Shown in pieces: positions 34,703-46,366 of a stretch of DNA of 64,000 bases. The stretch is from assembly GCA_006176705.1 (NCBI GenBank), contig QRFJ01004274.1, positions 62,001 through 126,000 on the forward strand, in the 5' to 3' direction. Position 1 is the stretch's first letter. Each line of letters begins with the position of its first letter. The DNA is from Cocos nucifera. Lineage: Eukaryota > Streptophyta > Magnoliopsida > Arecales > Arecaceae. The notes beneath the pieces are model-generated. The model worked only from the letters and a program-made list of their open reading frames with translations, was not told the origin of the DNA and ran no database searches. The translations under genes were made by a program, and so were the position numbers.

Positions 34703-35552
34703 TGTAGGTGTTGTGGTGCTCCCAAGCCTTGGAAGGCCACGGGCAGAGCCAGGATGAGGGCTCTGGGGAGGCTAGGATAGGAGTTATCCTAGGGTGGAGG
34801 CGGCATCTAGCTCTCCATAAACTTGAGGTTCCGGTATTGAGGACCTCAAGAGGCTTGGTTGGTACTTCGAAGATCGAAGATTTAAGGTGGAAAAAGAAAC
34901 CAAAGTTGGAGAATCAAGACTGTAGAAAGGATATTTTTTGCAGGTTAGCCTGCTCAATTCAAAACTGGATCGACTAAGCCTCAGAGCATAAGCAAAATAG
35001 AAAGATCGAGTTTCGGAACTGCAAGCATAGCATAGAACTGGGCCGACTATGTTTCAGATTGAGTCGACCTAGTGAAACTTAGCCAGCTCAGTGCTGAGAC
35101 TGAGCCAACTCAGTGTGCGGGCAGAGTTATGCGAGGGTCTATTTTGGGCTAGGGTCTGGGTTGTTCATAGGGGTCTTAAGGCATGGTTTAAGAGGTCTTA
35201 AGGGGGCTAATTCATGTATGGGTTGGGATTACATCCAGGGGATGAGAGCATGTGAGACTTGGGCTCGGTGAGTGGTTTCATGTATTGGGTTAGCCTAAGG
35301 AAGTTTTTGAGCTAGGGTTTATTAGGATTCATGTGGGAACTCTGACATATATAAACCAGAACAATATAAATTTTACAATAAAAGAGAATACAATTCAGCT
35401 TTTCTCTCTAACTCTCTTTTCACTGGTTCTAACACCAAATCCCTAGGTTCTCTCATCTTTCTTAGAATTTCTTCAGTTTGCTGGATTAACATCCAAGTTC
35501 ACGTAAGAGATTGGATCTACGGCTGTGGCTCCGAGTGGCCATAGAAATAATA
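34703..35552 (+). repeat. 5' LTR of TR-GAG (850 bp)
   Basis: TGTAGGTGTTGTGG...AATAATA (terminal CA now TA). TATATAAA at 35348-35355, an AATAAA at about 35377, and a cluster of ACTGRGYCGRCYCAGT-type motifs at 34948-35113. Confidence 0.9.
35348..35355 (+). promoter_or_regulatory. TATA box of TR-GAG 5' LTR
   Basis: TATATAAA, matched at 37862-37869 in the 3' LTR. Confidence 0.65.
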
Positions 35553-35553
35553 A

Positions 35554-35566
35554 TTGATATCAGAGC
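35554..35566 (+). promoter_or_regulatory. Primer-binding site of TR-GAG
   Basis: TTGATATCAGAGC, one G-to-A change from the initiator tRNA-Met complement, 1 bp after the LTR. Confidence 0.8.
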
Positions 35567-35748
35567 AAGGTTAAGCATGAAGGAAGAAGAAGATCAATTT
35601 TCAGTAGAGATCAGCAGCGAGATTCAAATCTAAAAATTTTCTCCAGGCTTCGTGATGAAGAAAGAGATCATAGGACTACTATCCACTCTCCCTAGTCAAG
35701 GTATTTCTCAGATCTATCTATTTGCTGTTATTTGATTTGGATTGATTA

Positions 35749-36620
35749 TGGAGAATAGTGAATTAAAGGTAAGATTAGAGAAGTATGATGGAAAAGAAAG
35801 TTTCATGATGTGCATGGTAAGGATGGAGAATCTGCTAGTTTAGATGAGGTAGGATTCGGCCTTGAAAGATAAGCCAAAGGAGATCATAGACAAGGAATGG
35901 GTATCCTTGGAGGAAAGGGCATGTGCCTAGATTAGGGCTTGTTTGGTGGATGAGGTTTTGTATAGTGTGTTGCAGGAGAGAACACCTAAGAGATTATGGT
36001 CAAAGTTGCAGTAGTTGTACATGGAGAAGAACATGTGCAATAAGTGGATGCTGAAGAAGCCACTGTATAGCCTTCGGATGTAGGAGGGCAAGGATGTTGC
36101 GGGGCATATTCAGCGGTTTGACCAGATGAGCATGGACTTGCTCAATATAGGGATAGATTTAGAAGAGGAGGAAAAGAGTCTATTGTTGCTGTGTTTGCTA
36201 CTTAGGAGCTTCGATCCGTTGGTGACAACTTTGCTATATGTTATGGAGACACTGGTGTATGAGGAGATCATATCAGTGCTCAGGTCCAATGAGCAGTGGG
36301 AATGGATGATGAAGAGGGAGGTCTTCTAGGAGAGTCTTGTGATTTTAGAGAAGCACAAGAAAGGAAAGAATGATGAACAGAGGGGCAGCAAGGAGTCCAA
36401 GAGATGCTTCAAGTGCAAATAAGCAAGGCACTTTAAGTGGGAGTGTCCACTTTGGAAGAAGTGCAAGAGAGGAGAAAGCTCAGATTCCATTAGTATAGTT
36501 GCTGAATGTGAAGATTTGGATGAAATCTTGATGGTCTCGGAGGAGCTCACAAGGTGTGGTATGTCTGAGATGGTTTCGGATAGGTCTGTGGAGTGTAGAT
36601 GGTCCAAAGGGGTAGTGACG
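35749..36620 (+). pseudogene. TR-GAG gag remnant, Tork-like
   Basis: From ATG 35749: MENSELKVRLEKYDGKESF, then DKEWVSLEERACA, EVLYSVLQERTPKRLWSKLQ, LYMEKNM and GHIQRFDQM. An open part at 36126-36329 (MSMDLLNIGIDLEEEEKSLL, LRSFDPLVTTLLY) carries the UBN2-like gag core in the usual order. A zinc knuckle CFKCK-stop-ARHFKWEC follows near 36413 (spacing C-x2-C-x4-H-x4-C). Stops fall mostly at TAG codons (Gln or Trp positions in relatives). No protease or pol follows; after about 36620 the sequence is unassigned up to the PPT. Confidence 0.8.
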
Positions 36621-37195
36621 GTGTTCAAGATACAGCGACAGGCCCAGCAGTGCAGCATTGGATGGTTGGCCTTGAGGGACTTGGAGATAGAGTCGACTTC
36701 TATGGTATCAGGGGGACTTTAGCTTCGGGTGGAGCACTGGGCAGAGGTGGCTTCATGGGTGGAGGAAGCTATGACACAGATTCAGAGCAAAGGGGTGCAG
36801 AGGGAGGACCTATATCCCAACAATAGTGTCAGAGTTTTATAGATCCAGGTGGAGAGGATTGTGCAGGGAGATAGGCCTAGCTCTGAGAGAACAGTGTCAG
36901 GTGGAGCATTAGGATATGTGGTGAGTCTTGGTAAAAGAATATTGCATGATCTTCAGGAAAGTCTAGGATAAGTGATGCAGCTGCCAAGCAGATAAACCTA
37001 CAACTCCAAAGGTGGTGCAGATAAATAAGCTAAGGACTTTAACTGTGGAGGCAGTCATCCCGAAGGCCTCAAAGGGAGCTCAATAGTTAAAGAAGAATGG
37101 TAGTGGCAAGGTGAGCACGAGGGGCTATCAGGACATGCAGGGATAGCAGGATCGTGCAGGTGGATGTTGCCAAGTGTGCCAAGGCTTGAGCACAC

Positions 37196-37207
37196 CAAGG
37201 TGGAGAT
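37196..37207 (+). promoter_or_regulatory. Polypurine tract of TR-GAG
   Basis: CCAAGGTGGAGAT-type purine run directly before the 3' LTR start TGTAGG. Confidence 0.75.
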
Positions 37208-38066
37208 TGTAGGTGGTGTGGTGCTTCCAATCCTTGGGAGGCCATGGGCAGAGCCAGGGTGAGGGCTCTGGAGAGGCTAGGATAGGTGTGGTCCTAGGGC
37301 TAGGACAGGAGTTATCCTAGGATGGAGGCGGCATGTAGCTCTCTATGGATTTGAGGTTCGGATATTGAGGGCCTCAAGAGGCTTGGTTGGTGCTTTGGAG
37401 ATCTAGGATTCAAGATAGAGAAAGAAACCAAAGTCGGAGAATCAAGACTATAGAAAGGATATTTTTTGCAGATTAGCTGGCTCAGTCCAAAACTAGGTTG
37501 GTTAAGTCTCAGAGCACAGACAAAATAGAAGACTATAGGAACGGCATAGAACTGGGTAGGCTCAGTTTCAGACTGAGCTGATCTAATGAAACTTAGCTGG
37601 CTCAGTGCTGAGATTGAGCCGACTCAGTGCACGGGTAGAGTTACATGAGGGTTTGTTTTGGGCTAGGGTCTTGGTTGATCCTAGAGGTCTTAAGGCCTGG
37701 TTTGAGAGTTCTTAAGAGGGCTAATTCATGTATGGGTTGGAATTAGATCCAAGGGATTAGAGCATGTGAGACTTGGGCTCAATGAGTGCTTTCACGTATT
37801 GGGTTAGCCTAAGCGAGTTTTTAAGCTGGGGTTTATTAGGATTCATGTGGGAACTCTAGGGTATATAAACTAGGATATTGTAACTTTTACAATAAAAGAA
37901 AATATAATTGAGTTTTTTTTTCTAACTCTCTTCTCTCTAGTTCTAACACCAAAATCCTAGCTTCTCTCATCTTTCTTAGATCTTCTTTAGTTTGTTGGAT
38001 TAACATCTAGGTTCACGCAAGAGATCGGATCTATGTCTGTGGCTCCGAGCAGCCATAGGAACAACA
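37208..38066 (+). repeat. 3' LTR of TR-GAG (859 bp)
   Basis: TGTAGGTGGTGTGG...GGAACAACA. Same order as the 5' LTR with many scattered differences and a short internal duplication near 37288-37312 (two GTCCTAGG/ATCCTAGG copies instead of one). The divergence indicates an old insertion. Confidence 0.9.
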
Positions 38067-38071
38067 CCCAC

Positions 38072-38478
38072 GTATGTCCATTTTTCATTGTGCAAATGGC
38101 CATGGGACGCTCACAGGTGTAAACTCAGAGGTCGATTGTCTTTGAATGTTTGCATTTTTTTTATTCCGATCATACTTTCTGATGTACACCATAGAATCAT
38201 GGTACATCGTTGGCCAATAGTAATCCTATCAAAGTAGTTTATGAGATAAGGACCTAGCCCCTAGATGACTTCTACAGATTTCTTCATGCACTTTCCATAA
38301 TGCAATGTCGACTTCGGAAGGCCAGAGAGATTTTAAGAGTGGTAGAGAATACAAGCTTTTACATAACTTGCCCTCGTATAGAACATACCGAGAGATTTGA
38401 TTTCTTAATTTTCAAGCTTCTTTTGGGTCATGAGATAGAACTCCATCTTTGAGGTAAGTGACTAGCGGATTAATGCAA
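38072..38478 (-). pseudogene. Gypsy2 integrase N-terminal zinc-finger region
   Basis: Minus strand from 38478: INPLVTYLKDGVLSHDPKEA, RYVLYEGKLCKSLYSLPLL, then VHEEIC and SHLGARSLSH (the two His of the HHCC finger), YYWPTMYHDSMVYIRK. The cysteine pair is lost (YDRNKK where relatives have CDRCQK). Ends ANIQRQSTSEFTP and MDIRG at the TR-GAG insertion. Joins RNase H across copia F. Confidence 0.83.
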
Positions 38479-38483
38479 CTCGG

Positions 38484-40769
38484 TGAAGGAAAATCCTGAT
38501 TTTTCGGTCCAGGATCGTTCAGATCTGATCAGATCAAAAGATACATTTCAAAAAAAATTTTCTTTGATCTGTATCAAATCGTGGATGTTTCAGATCTAAT
38601 TTTTATTATTTTAATAAATAAAATAAAATAAGGATAAATTAAATCAAATTTAATTTACCTGATTTGGGTAATCCTATTATCCTGTTGATGATCCTGTTTG
38701 CAGCGGAAGGTTCTAGATCTAGCCACGCAAGCGCCTGGCCTCTACCGATATCCACTCAGGCTAGATCTGGAGATCCTCTTCTTCTCTATCACATCTCCAA
38801 AAATCAGATCTAGATCTGATCTGGAGGATCTTCAAAACTCCTTTTGAAGATCAGCAGTCGTCCTTTGCAGCAGTGCAGTCTTCTAGCTTTTAGTCATCTT
38901 TCTTTGATCTGAATCGCACCAACCAAGGTCGAAAACTCCTTTTGGACGTGGAGAGCAAGGGGATAAGGTGGTTTGGCATGGAGAAGGAGGGAAGAGGCAG
39001 CCTAGGGGTGTGGGGAATTGTGATTCAATCATCTCATGTGTATTTGAGTTGGGCACAGGGTCTTATTTATAGACTGACTGTGATCCAACTTCTCTTCTTC
39101 CCAATCAATCACAACCCTTTGTGAAATCAGATCTAAATCTGATTGGTGGGAATAGAGTCCCCTGGATTCCTTCTTAGAGGGTGCCTAAGACCAGTCAAAG
39201 TTGGTTCTTAGAAGAACTCTAATTGGAATCCAAAAAGGAGATGGAGTCCTTGTCCAACAAGGACTCCTAGGCGCCTCCAACTTGGGCACACGCCTAGGGT
39301 GGCATGCACCCTCTTCCTTGCCAGGTTCTGGCAGGGGGACAGGCCCCCACCAGCTCTCCAATAGGTGCATGACATGTGGTCAAAAGTCAAAGTGTCAATG
39401 GTCAACGTTTGACCAGTCAAAGGTAGACTTTTGACCAAAGTCAAAGAACAAGAAATGGCAGGTGACCAAAAATGGCAGGTAATGTCTTACAAAATAAGAC
39501 AACCTTTTCTGACTTGGACAACCTCCAGTCAGACCATATGAAGGCCTCTGATTGAGCACAAACTCCTTTGGCTCAGTCAGGACAACTTATTTATGATAGC
39601 AAAAGAAGAACGTTAGGTTCAATCGAGTGCTAGCACGATTTTCTTGAACCTAATTGAATCTCATTCAGATCAATTGAACTAGATCAGTTCAATTGATGAT
39701 CACCAGATTCAAACCCTTGTTTGTGTGACCCAGTTAGGTTCAGTTCTGTATGGTAATGGGATATGTCATGATCTCTATCATCGACATCATCGAAACTCCT
39801 TTCGATGGATCAGAACTCTTCTGATTCGAACAGCTAGAATGATCGATCATCTAAATCATTCTAATTGCTCCCAAAATCCACCAGTGACACCTAGCAGTAT
39901 ATGGTGGCAACCCATCAGAGCTGAATGCGAACCTCTTGGTGCAGCTACCTGTGTGATTAAGTTCTTCTATCTTGAGCCCCGATCAGATTAGGGTTAAGGT
40001 GAACTCGTCAAACCCTAGTTTCTGTCATATGATGTAATCATTCGATTCGAGTCCGATGTGAAAATCTAAATAGAAACTCTTTCTATTATTTCACTCTGCC
40101 ATGGCCATGGGACTTCTGGACTTGATTCTCATGATTATCATAGGGCTGCTCCTCTACCACCGAGGTAGATAGATTCCATCTTGATGCCATCCAGTTTCTA
40201 TAATGAACATGCTATAGCCAACATACACCTCAGGGTTCCATATGGCTAGGAGACCGAGTAATGGTGTAGTCAAACTATAACACCCTCAAGGTGAACTGCC
40301 GATGCACCTCAGGTCAAAGAACCAGACACACTACTGCAGCATCGAGTCAGTCATTGACGAGAAGGTAGACTCCCTAATGACTACTCGAGGTGGTCACGCT
40401 CAGTGCCCTCATTCTCTAACGAGTACCTGTACTCTCGCTCCGGTGTCTCCACACCATAGACTCAAGACTCATCTACTAAAGAGAAGCGATTGTACACCAA
40501 CCTTTCGGATCAATCACCATCCTCGTGATGATCCTATGGTCGGGAGCATTTTATGAGTTAATAATGATTATTCATGTCTTAAATTTTCAACTCTTGAAAA
40601 TATGAATTATCATTACCATTAACTCAAAGGATGTATCACAGACACTAAATACACATATGTGATAGAAAATAATCCATTTTATTGATTATAGTCAAAATTA
40701 TAATTTTGCCCCTAGAAGTGTATTACAAGTGTCAGCCAATTCTGGCTTCTAGGGCACATATATCTAACA
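38484..40769 (-). repeat. 3' LTR of copia F (2286 bp)
   Basis: Close match to 46367-48657. TATAAATAA on the minus strand at 39063-39071; stem-loop at 39243-39267 (arms GGAGTCCTTG/CAAGGACTCC). Confidence 0.93.
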
Positions 40770-40783
40770 ATCTCCCACTTGTC
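40770..40783 (-). promoter_or_regulatory. Polypurine tract of copia F
   Basis: Minus strand ACAAGTGGGAGAT between the pol stop and the LTR start TGTTAG. Confidence 0.75.
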
Positions 40784-41968
40784 CTAAAGCCAATTGGCTA
40801 CAAGTCTAAGTCCCATCTTCTCAAGGTGGGCTTCGATCTTCTGTTGGTCCAATGGCTTTGTAAGTGGGTCTGCCACATTATCTATGGAGTTGACTCTCTT
40901 GACCTCGACATAACCCTTCTCGAGGTAATCGTGGATGAGATGGTATCGCCGCTCAATATGCTTAGATTTCTGGTGAGACCTCGGCTCCTTAGCAAGGGCT
41001 ATGGCGCCATTGTTGTCGCAGTATAGAGGAATGGCATCTGATGGCATTACTCCGATTTCTGCAGCAAACTTCTTATACCAGAATGCTTCCTTCGCAGCTT
41101 CTGATGCAGCGATATATTCTGCTTCCATGGTGGAATCTGCTATCACCGTTTGCTTGGAACTCTTCCAGCTGACAGCACCACCATTGCACACAAACAGACT
41201 CTCAGATGTCGACTTTCGATCATCTATATCGGACATGAAATTCGAGTCTATGTATCCTTGGACTTGGAGTTCTCCGTTACCAAAGACCAACATCATATCC
41301 TTAGTTCTTCTTAAGTACTTAAGGATACATTTCATAGAAGTCCAGTGTTCTTCACCTGGATTTGACTGATATCTGCTTGTGACACTCACAGCATGGGCTA
41401 TATCAGGTCGTGTACATAGCATGGCATACATGAGGCTCCCTATTGCAGAAGCATAAGGGATCTTGCTCATGCGTTCTATTTCCTCAGGTGTGCTAGGGCA
41501 CATCTTCTTGGAAAGATGAATACCATGTCTGAAGGGTATTAATCCCCTCTTAGAGTTTTCCATACTAAACCTCTTTAGTACTTCCTCTATGTACATCTTC
41601 TGTGAAAGTCCTAGCATCCTATTCGGTCTATCCCTATAGACCTTAATTCCTAGAATAAAGGATGCTTCGCCTAGGTCTTTCATGGAGGATTCCTTGGACA
41701 ACCATAATTTGACTGTTGTCATCATGGGAACATCATTCCCAATAAGGAGGATGTCATCCACGTACAATACGAGGAAGACAACAGCGCTCCCACTGACCTT
41801 TTTGAAAACACACGGTTCCTCTTCATTTTTGATGAAACCAAATATTTTGATCACATCATTGAAATGAGTGTTCCAGCTCCGAGATGCTTGCTTAAGTCCA
41901 TATATGGACCTTTGCAGCTTGCAAACCTTATGATCAGTATCACTGGATGTGAAACCTAGCGGCTGTTC
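40781..41968 (-). pseudogene. Copia F reverse transcriptase (C-terminal part) and RNase H
   Basis: Open from the gap edge (EQPLGFTSSDTDHKVCKLQ) to RLVANWL and TAG. The RT has YGLKQASRSWN, an intact YVDD (VLYVDDILLIGND) and the thumb with FSMENSKRGLIPF. Connection IPYASAIGSLMYAM is followed by RNase H: GYIDSNFMSDIDDRKS (first Asp), AEYIAASEAAKEAFW (Glu), LYCDNNGAIALAKE (Asp), HIERRYHLIHDYLEKGYVEV. These copy the RNA into DNA and remove the template. This segment is the best preserved coding sequence in the window; it is called a pseudogene because gag is broken and the integrase is unseen. Confidence 0.88.
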
Positions 41969-42968
41969 NNNNNNNNNNNNNNNNNNNNNNNNNNNNNNNN
42001 NNNNNNNNNNNNNNNNNNNNNNNNNNNNNNNNNNNNNNNNNNNNNNNNNNNNNNNNNNNNNNNNNNNNNNNNNNNNNNNNNNNNNNNNNNNNNNNNNNNN
42101 NNNNNNNNNNNNNNNNNNNNNNNNNNNNNNNNNNNNNNNNNNNNNNNNNNNNNNNNNNNNNNNNNNNNNNNNNNNNNNNNNNNNNNNNNNNNNNNNNNNN
42201 NNNNNNNNNNNNNNNNNNNNNNNNNNNNNNNNNNNNNNNNNNNNNNNNNNNNNNNNNNNNNNNNNNNNNNNNNNNNNNNNNNNNNNNNNNNNNNNNNNNN
42301 NNNNNNNNNNNNNNNNNNNNNNNNNNNNNNNNNNNNNNNNNNNNNNNNNNNNNNNNNNNNNNNNNNNNNNNNNNNNNNNNNNNNNNNNNNNNNNNNNNNN
42401 NNNNNNNNNNNNNNNNNNNNNNNNNNNNNNNNNNNNNNNNNNNNNNNNNNNNNNNNNNNNNNNNNNNNNNNNNNNNNNNNNNNNNNNNNNNNNNNNNNNN
42501 NNNNNNNNNNNNNNNNNNNNNNNNNNNNNNNNNNNNNNNNNNNNNNNNNNNNNNNNNNNNNNNNNNNNNNNNNNNNNNNNNNNNNNNNNNNNNNNNNNNN
42601 NNNNNNNNNNNNNNNNNNNNNNNNNNNNNNNNNNNNNNNNNNNNNNNNNNNNNNNNNNNNNNNNNNNNNNNNNNNNNNNNNNNNNNNNNNNNNNNNNNNN
42701 NNNNNNNNNNNNNNNNNNNNNNNNNNNNNNNNNNNNNNNNNNNNNNNNNNNNNNNNNNNNNNNNNNNNNNNNNNNNNNNNNNNNNNNNNNNNNNNNNNNN
42801 NNNNNNNNNNNNNNNNNNNNNNNNNNNNNNNNNNNNNNNNNNNNNNNNNNNNNNNNNNNNNNNNNNNNNNNNNNNNNNNNNNNNNNNNNNNNNNNNNNNN
42901 NNNNNNNNNNNNNNNNNNNNNNNNNNNNNNNNNNNNNNNNNNNNNNNNNNNNNNNNNNNNNNNNNNNN
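41969..42968. other. Assembly gap of exactly 1000 N
   Basis: Falls between the start of integrase and the RT palm of copia F. By comparison with copia B/C spacing, roughly 1.4 kb of integrase core and RT N-terminus should be here, so the gap size is likely nominal. Apparent open frames across the N run carry no information. Confidence 0.97.
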
Positions 42969-44512
42969 GTAATGAAGTAAACAAAATTGCCTCTAGCCAG
43001 CGCATCAAATGGGCCGCACACATCAGTATGTACTAGGGCAAGGAGATCTGTGGCCATCTCCCCATGTCCAACAAAAGGAAGTTTGGTCATTTTGCCTTGA
43101 AGGCAGGATTCGAAAAGTTGGATATGACTCGAAAGTCAATGGACTCAATAGCCCATTTTTCTCCAATTTGTTGATCCTATCTTCTGCTATATGACCTAAT
43201 CTCAGGTGCCATAGATATCTGTTGTTTGGACTATCCCTAGGTCGTTTGGCATTCACGTTTTGCTCGATAGTTAGAATAGGTACATCAATATGCAGCTGAT
43301 AAAGACAATTAATAAGGAAACCATTTGCAATTTTATTTCTTTCATAAAGAATGTTAAAATGGTCCTTAAAGAAGGTAATCACATAGCCTACTTATGCTAA
43401 GCATGAAATAAAAATCAAATTCCTGCTAGCTGCAGGCACATAATAACAGTCTTTCAAAACTAAGTCTAAACCAGACGGTAATCGAAGAGGGTATGTTCCC
43501 ACGGCTACTGCAGTAACTCTTGCTCCATTACCGATACGTAGGATCATGTCTCCATCCCTCAGCCTCCTGCTATTCTCAAGACCCTGCATGGGAAGTGCAC
43601 AGATGAGCACTAGAACTAGAGTCAAGCACCCAACTAGATGAAGAAGAAACTGTAAGGTTAGACTCAATAATGAGCATAACTCCAGAAGGAGCTTCCTTTT
43701 TGTTCTTCAGGGTGGCTAGGTAAGTAGGGCAGTTCCGCTTCCAATGGCCATCGCTGTTGCAATGGAAACACTTTCCTTTGACAGTGGCTTTCATTTTCGG
43801 TTCTGCCTTCTTCTTCTTTGTTTCTTCCATCTTCTGCTTTTTCGCAGACTTCTTTTTCTTTGCATAAGACTTTCTTTTGGAAGAAGTTCATTCCATAGCA
43901 AGAACTGAGCCTTTAGAATCTTTCATAAAAAGCGCAGCGGTAACTAGCATATTCATTAATTCAGCCATGGAATTTTGAAGTTTATGCATGTGGTAATTCA
44001 GGATGAATTGCCCATATGCATCAGTTAAGGATTGCAGAATAATATCGTTCTGCAGGTCCAAGTGTAACTTCACACCGAGCTTCTCAAGCTCTTCCATGTC
44101 CTTGATCATTGTTAGACAGTGATCTTGGACTGACTGCCCATCACGCATCTTAGCCTTAAAAAGTCATTTCATGACTTGATATTTGGCTGCGCGACTCTAT
44201 TCATCAAACATCTCCTGTAGGTGAGCCAACATTTGGCGAGCAGTCCCGATATTCTTATGTTGGCGCTGGAGCTCATCAGACATCGAGCCCAACATGTAAT
44301 ATCTGGCCTTATTATCTTTATCTATCCATTTCTCCAAAGACGCTCTCTGTTCAACAGATGGACGGACTGGTAAGGTGGGAGGGTCCTGGTCCAAAATATG
44401 GGTTAACTTCTCGGAACCCAAAACTATTTTGTAGTTCTTGAGCCAATCTTTATAATTGGGTCCAGTCAGTTTGTGTGTCCAGGATATGTGCCAATGGGTT
44501 GGAGGCAGACAT
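42969..44512 (-). pseudogene. Copia F gag, protease and integrase start
   Basis: Gag ATG at 44512 (MSASNPLAHILDT) with an early 1-base loss. 44421-44197 gives GSEKLTHILDQDPPTLP and YYMLGSMSDELQRQHK; a stop and a frameshift precede 44148-43888 (DHCLTMIKDMEELEKLGVKL). The zinc knuckle CFHCNSDGHWKRNC and a changed protease site, WVLDSSSSAHL (Gly lost from DSGSS), lie in 43830-43576. Then ILRIGNGARVTAVAVGT, the pre-integrase block LWHLRLGHIAEDRINKL (43382-43023) and FVGHGEMATDLLALVHTDVCGPF up to the gap in a shifted frame. Confidence 0.85.
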
Positions 44513-46350
44513 TTTCCTATAGAGAGTCAAAGATTCTAGTTAGATACTATAATTTTGACTTGACCAATTTGTTTAGGGATTTTATTTTTAAACAAATTAG
44601 CTTCCACTATTTTGTCGGATCCCTACACTCCCTTTGTAGAGATGCGAAAATCTCCATGATTAATGATTTCTAGTGGGTGGTGCGGTCTCACCAACTGACT
44701 CATCACCTCACCTAAAAGTTATTGGTGATGGGTTAGCCAATGAGTGAACAACTCTTGTTCAGTGATTCTCTAATCATGGTGCACCCAAGCTTGGTCTCTA
44801 ATTCATGAATCTCACCGTATCCGAAATATTGATCCACTCCTTAGTTAAGTCAGACCCACCATTTGCATAGACTCAATTTCTAATTGAGTCTCTCACCGTA
44901 TCTAGAATATTGAGCCCAACTCATCCTCCAGCCCATAGCATCCAATGCCTAATAGACATGGTTGCATCTTCTCGGTGCAACTGAGCCACTATATCCAATC
45001 GAGAACAATCAACCTTTGGGAAAGGGCCCGCACATCTACAATGGTGGAAGACCTCAGACTTAATCTTTTCTTAGGGAGAATTGATTCAAGTCTCATTAAA
45101 CTAGACTTGGCTTAGTCATAACAATTATGACTAACCTAGTGGCATGGGTTAGCTCGGATTATTGCCACCTCAGATCAGAACTGTGTCACAGATATGGCCA
45201 GGTAAGTGAGACCGATGGAAGGAATATGCATTAACTTATACAAAGAACGCATCAGGTCGAGTAGCTTCCAATTAAAATCAGTCGGTCGTATTGCCAAACT
45301 TACCTTAGACACCAAATTGTTGAGCCAGAACCAATTGGGGTAGCCACAACACAGATCTAACCTCTGAGCCTAATTAGGTCTTGCTTGATCGTGACTTGAT
45401 CTTGACCCAGACTTAAAATCCATTAGGCCGATCAATTTAAGCATTGTTGATCCCCTCTAACCAACTCTTGATTCGTTTGATCCGCTTAGACCTAATTGAG
45501 CTACCCAAGCCTGAACAGTATTATGAATATGTCTTAGATCTAAAATTCTCAATTTTAGATCTAATTATATTTCATAATCTTAATTTTGATTAAGTAGGGT
45601 TCATAAATAAAATATGCACAATAAATCCTAGGGTTTCAGGATCTAGGGTTTTGCAGAAAGTAATTTTGGGTTTTGTTAAGGACGAACGCGCAGCACCCCT
45701 ATACATCATAAGAATACTCCATCGAATGGAAAGAGAGGTCCTTTAAACCCTTCTTCATTCTTATGATCGGACGGCCAAGAGGAACGCCTTAATCAGGAAC
45801 ATGCAATACTACAAAATAGTTTTAGATCTATATCATATATCTCATATATAAATCAGATCTAATCATGGCATATTTTGCATACATCTCATGTATCGAATCA
45901 TGCATATTTTTAGATCTAAATTATCTCATAATAATCTAAAAAATTAGATTTAAATTGATCTAATCAAAATAAATTCTAATCTAGATAACTATGTAGAACT
46001 ATTCTACAACTAGTTTAGACATGCATCAATCATATCTCATATGATGTTTAAAATTAAATAATTTTATTTTCTATTTTTTAGATATTATTATTATAATTAT
46101 AATATCAAAAAATAGTAAATAAATAGATCTAAAATAAGATTTAATCAAATTAACTCAAAAACATGCAAGACTATTCTATAGAGCTATTCTATTTTAGAAC
46201 TAGTCATGCATATTTCTTAATTTTAGATCCAAATTATTTAATTTTAATTTTTACTAATTTCAGATCTGATCACATCTCACGTGACCTCTAAAATCTTTTA
46301 TTTTATAATTAAAATAAATTTAAAATCAGATCTAAATACTTTTAGAACCA
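44513..46350 (-). other. Copia F leader between PBS and gag
   Basis: About 1.84 kb without coding signal, colinear with the copia NA leader. Inverted repeats at 45705-45715/45757-45767 (11 bp) and an imperfect one at about 46064-46121 correspond to those of copia NA. Confidence 0.75.
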
Positions 46351-46364
46351 TGGCTCTGATACCA
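46351..46364 (-). promoter_or_regulatory. Primer-binding site of copia F
   Basis: Minus strand TGGTATCAGAGCCA, an exact initiator tRNA-Met complement, 2 bp from the LTR end. Confidence 0.9.
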
Positions 46365-46366
46365 GT

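Larger units (their letters stand above)
34703..38066 (+). mobile_element. TR-GAG-type non-autonomous copia element (3.36 kb)
   Basis: Two LTRs (34703-35552, 37208-38066), PBS, a gag-only interior of about 1.65 kb and a PPT. No other retroelement domain is present. It sits in gypsy2 integrase with duplications CCCAA (34698-34702) and CCCAC (38067-38071). The empty site would read GGACCCAAGTATGTCC, which restores the integrase reading MDILGPF. Short gag-only LTR elements of this type have been described in plants as TR-GAG. Confidence 0.92.

Noticed and set aside
41949..43090. Very long open frames across the N run on both strands
   Set aside because: They exist only because N cannot form stops; only the parts outside 41969-42968 are informative.
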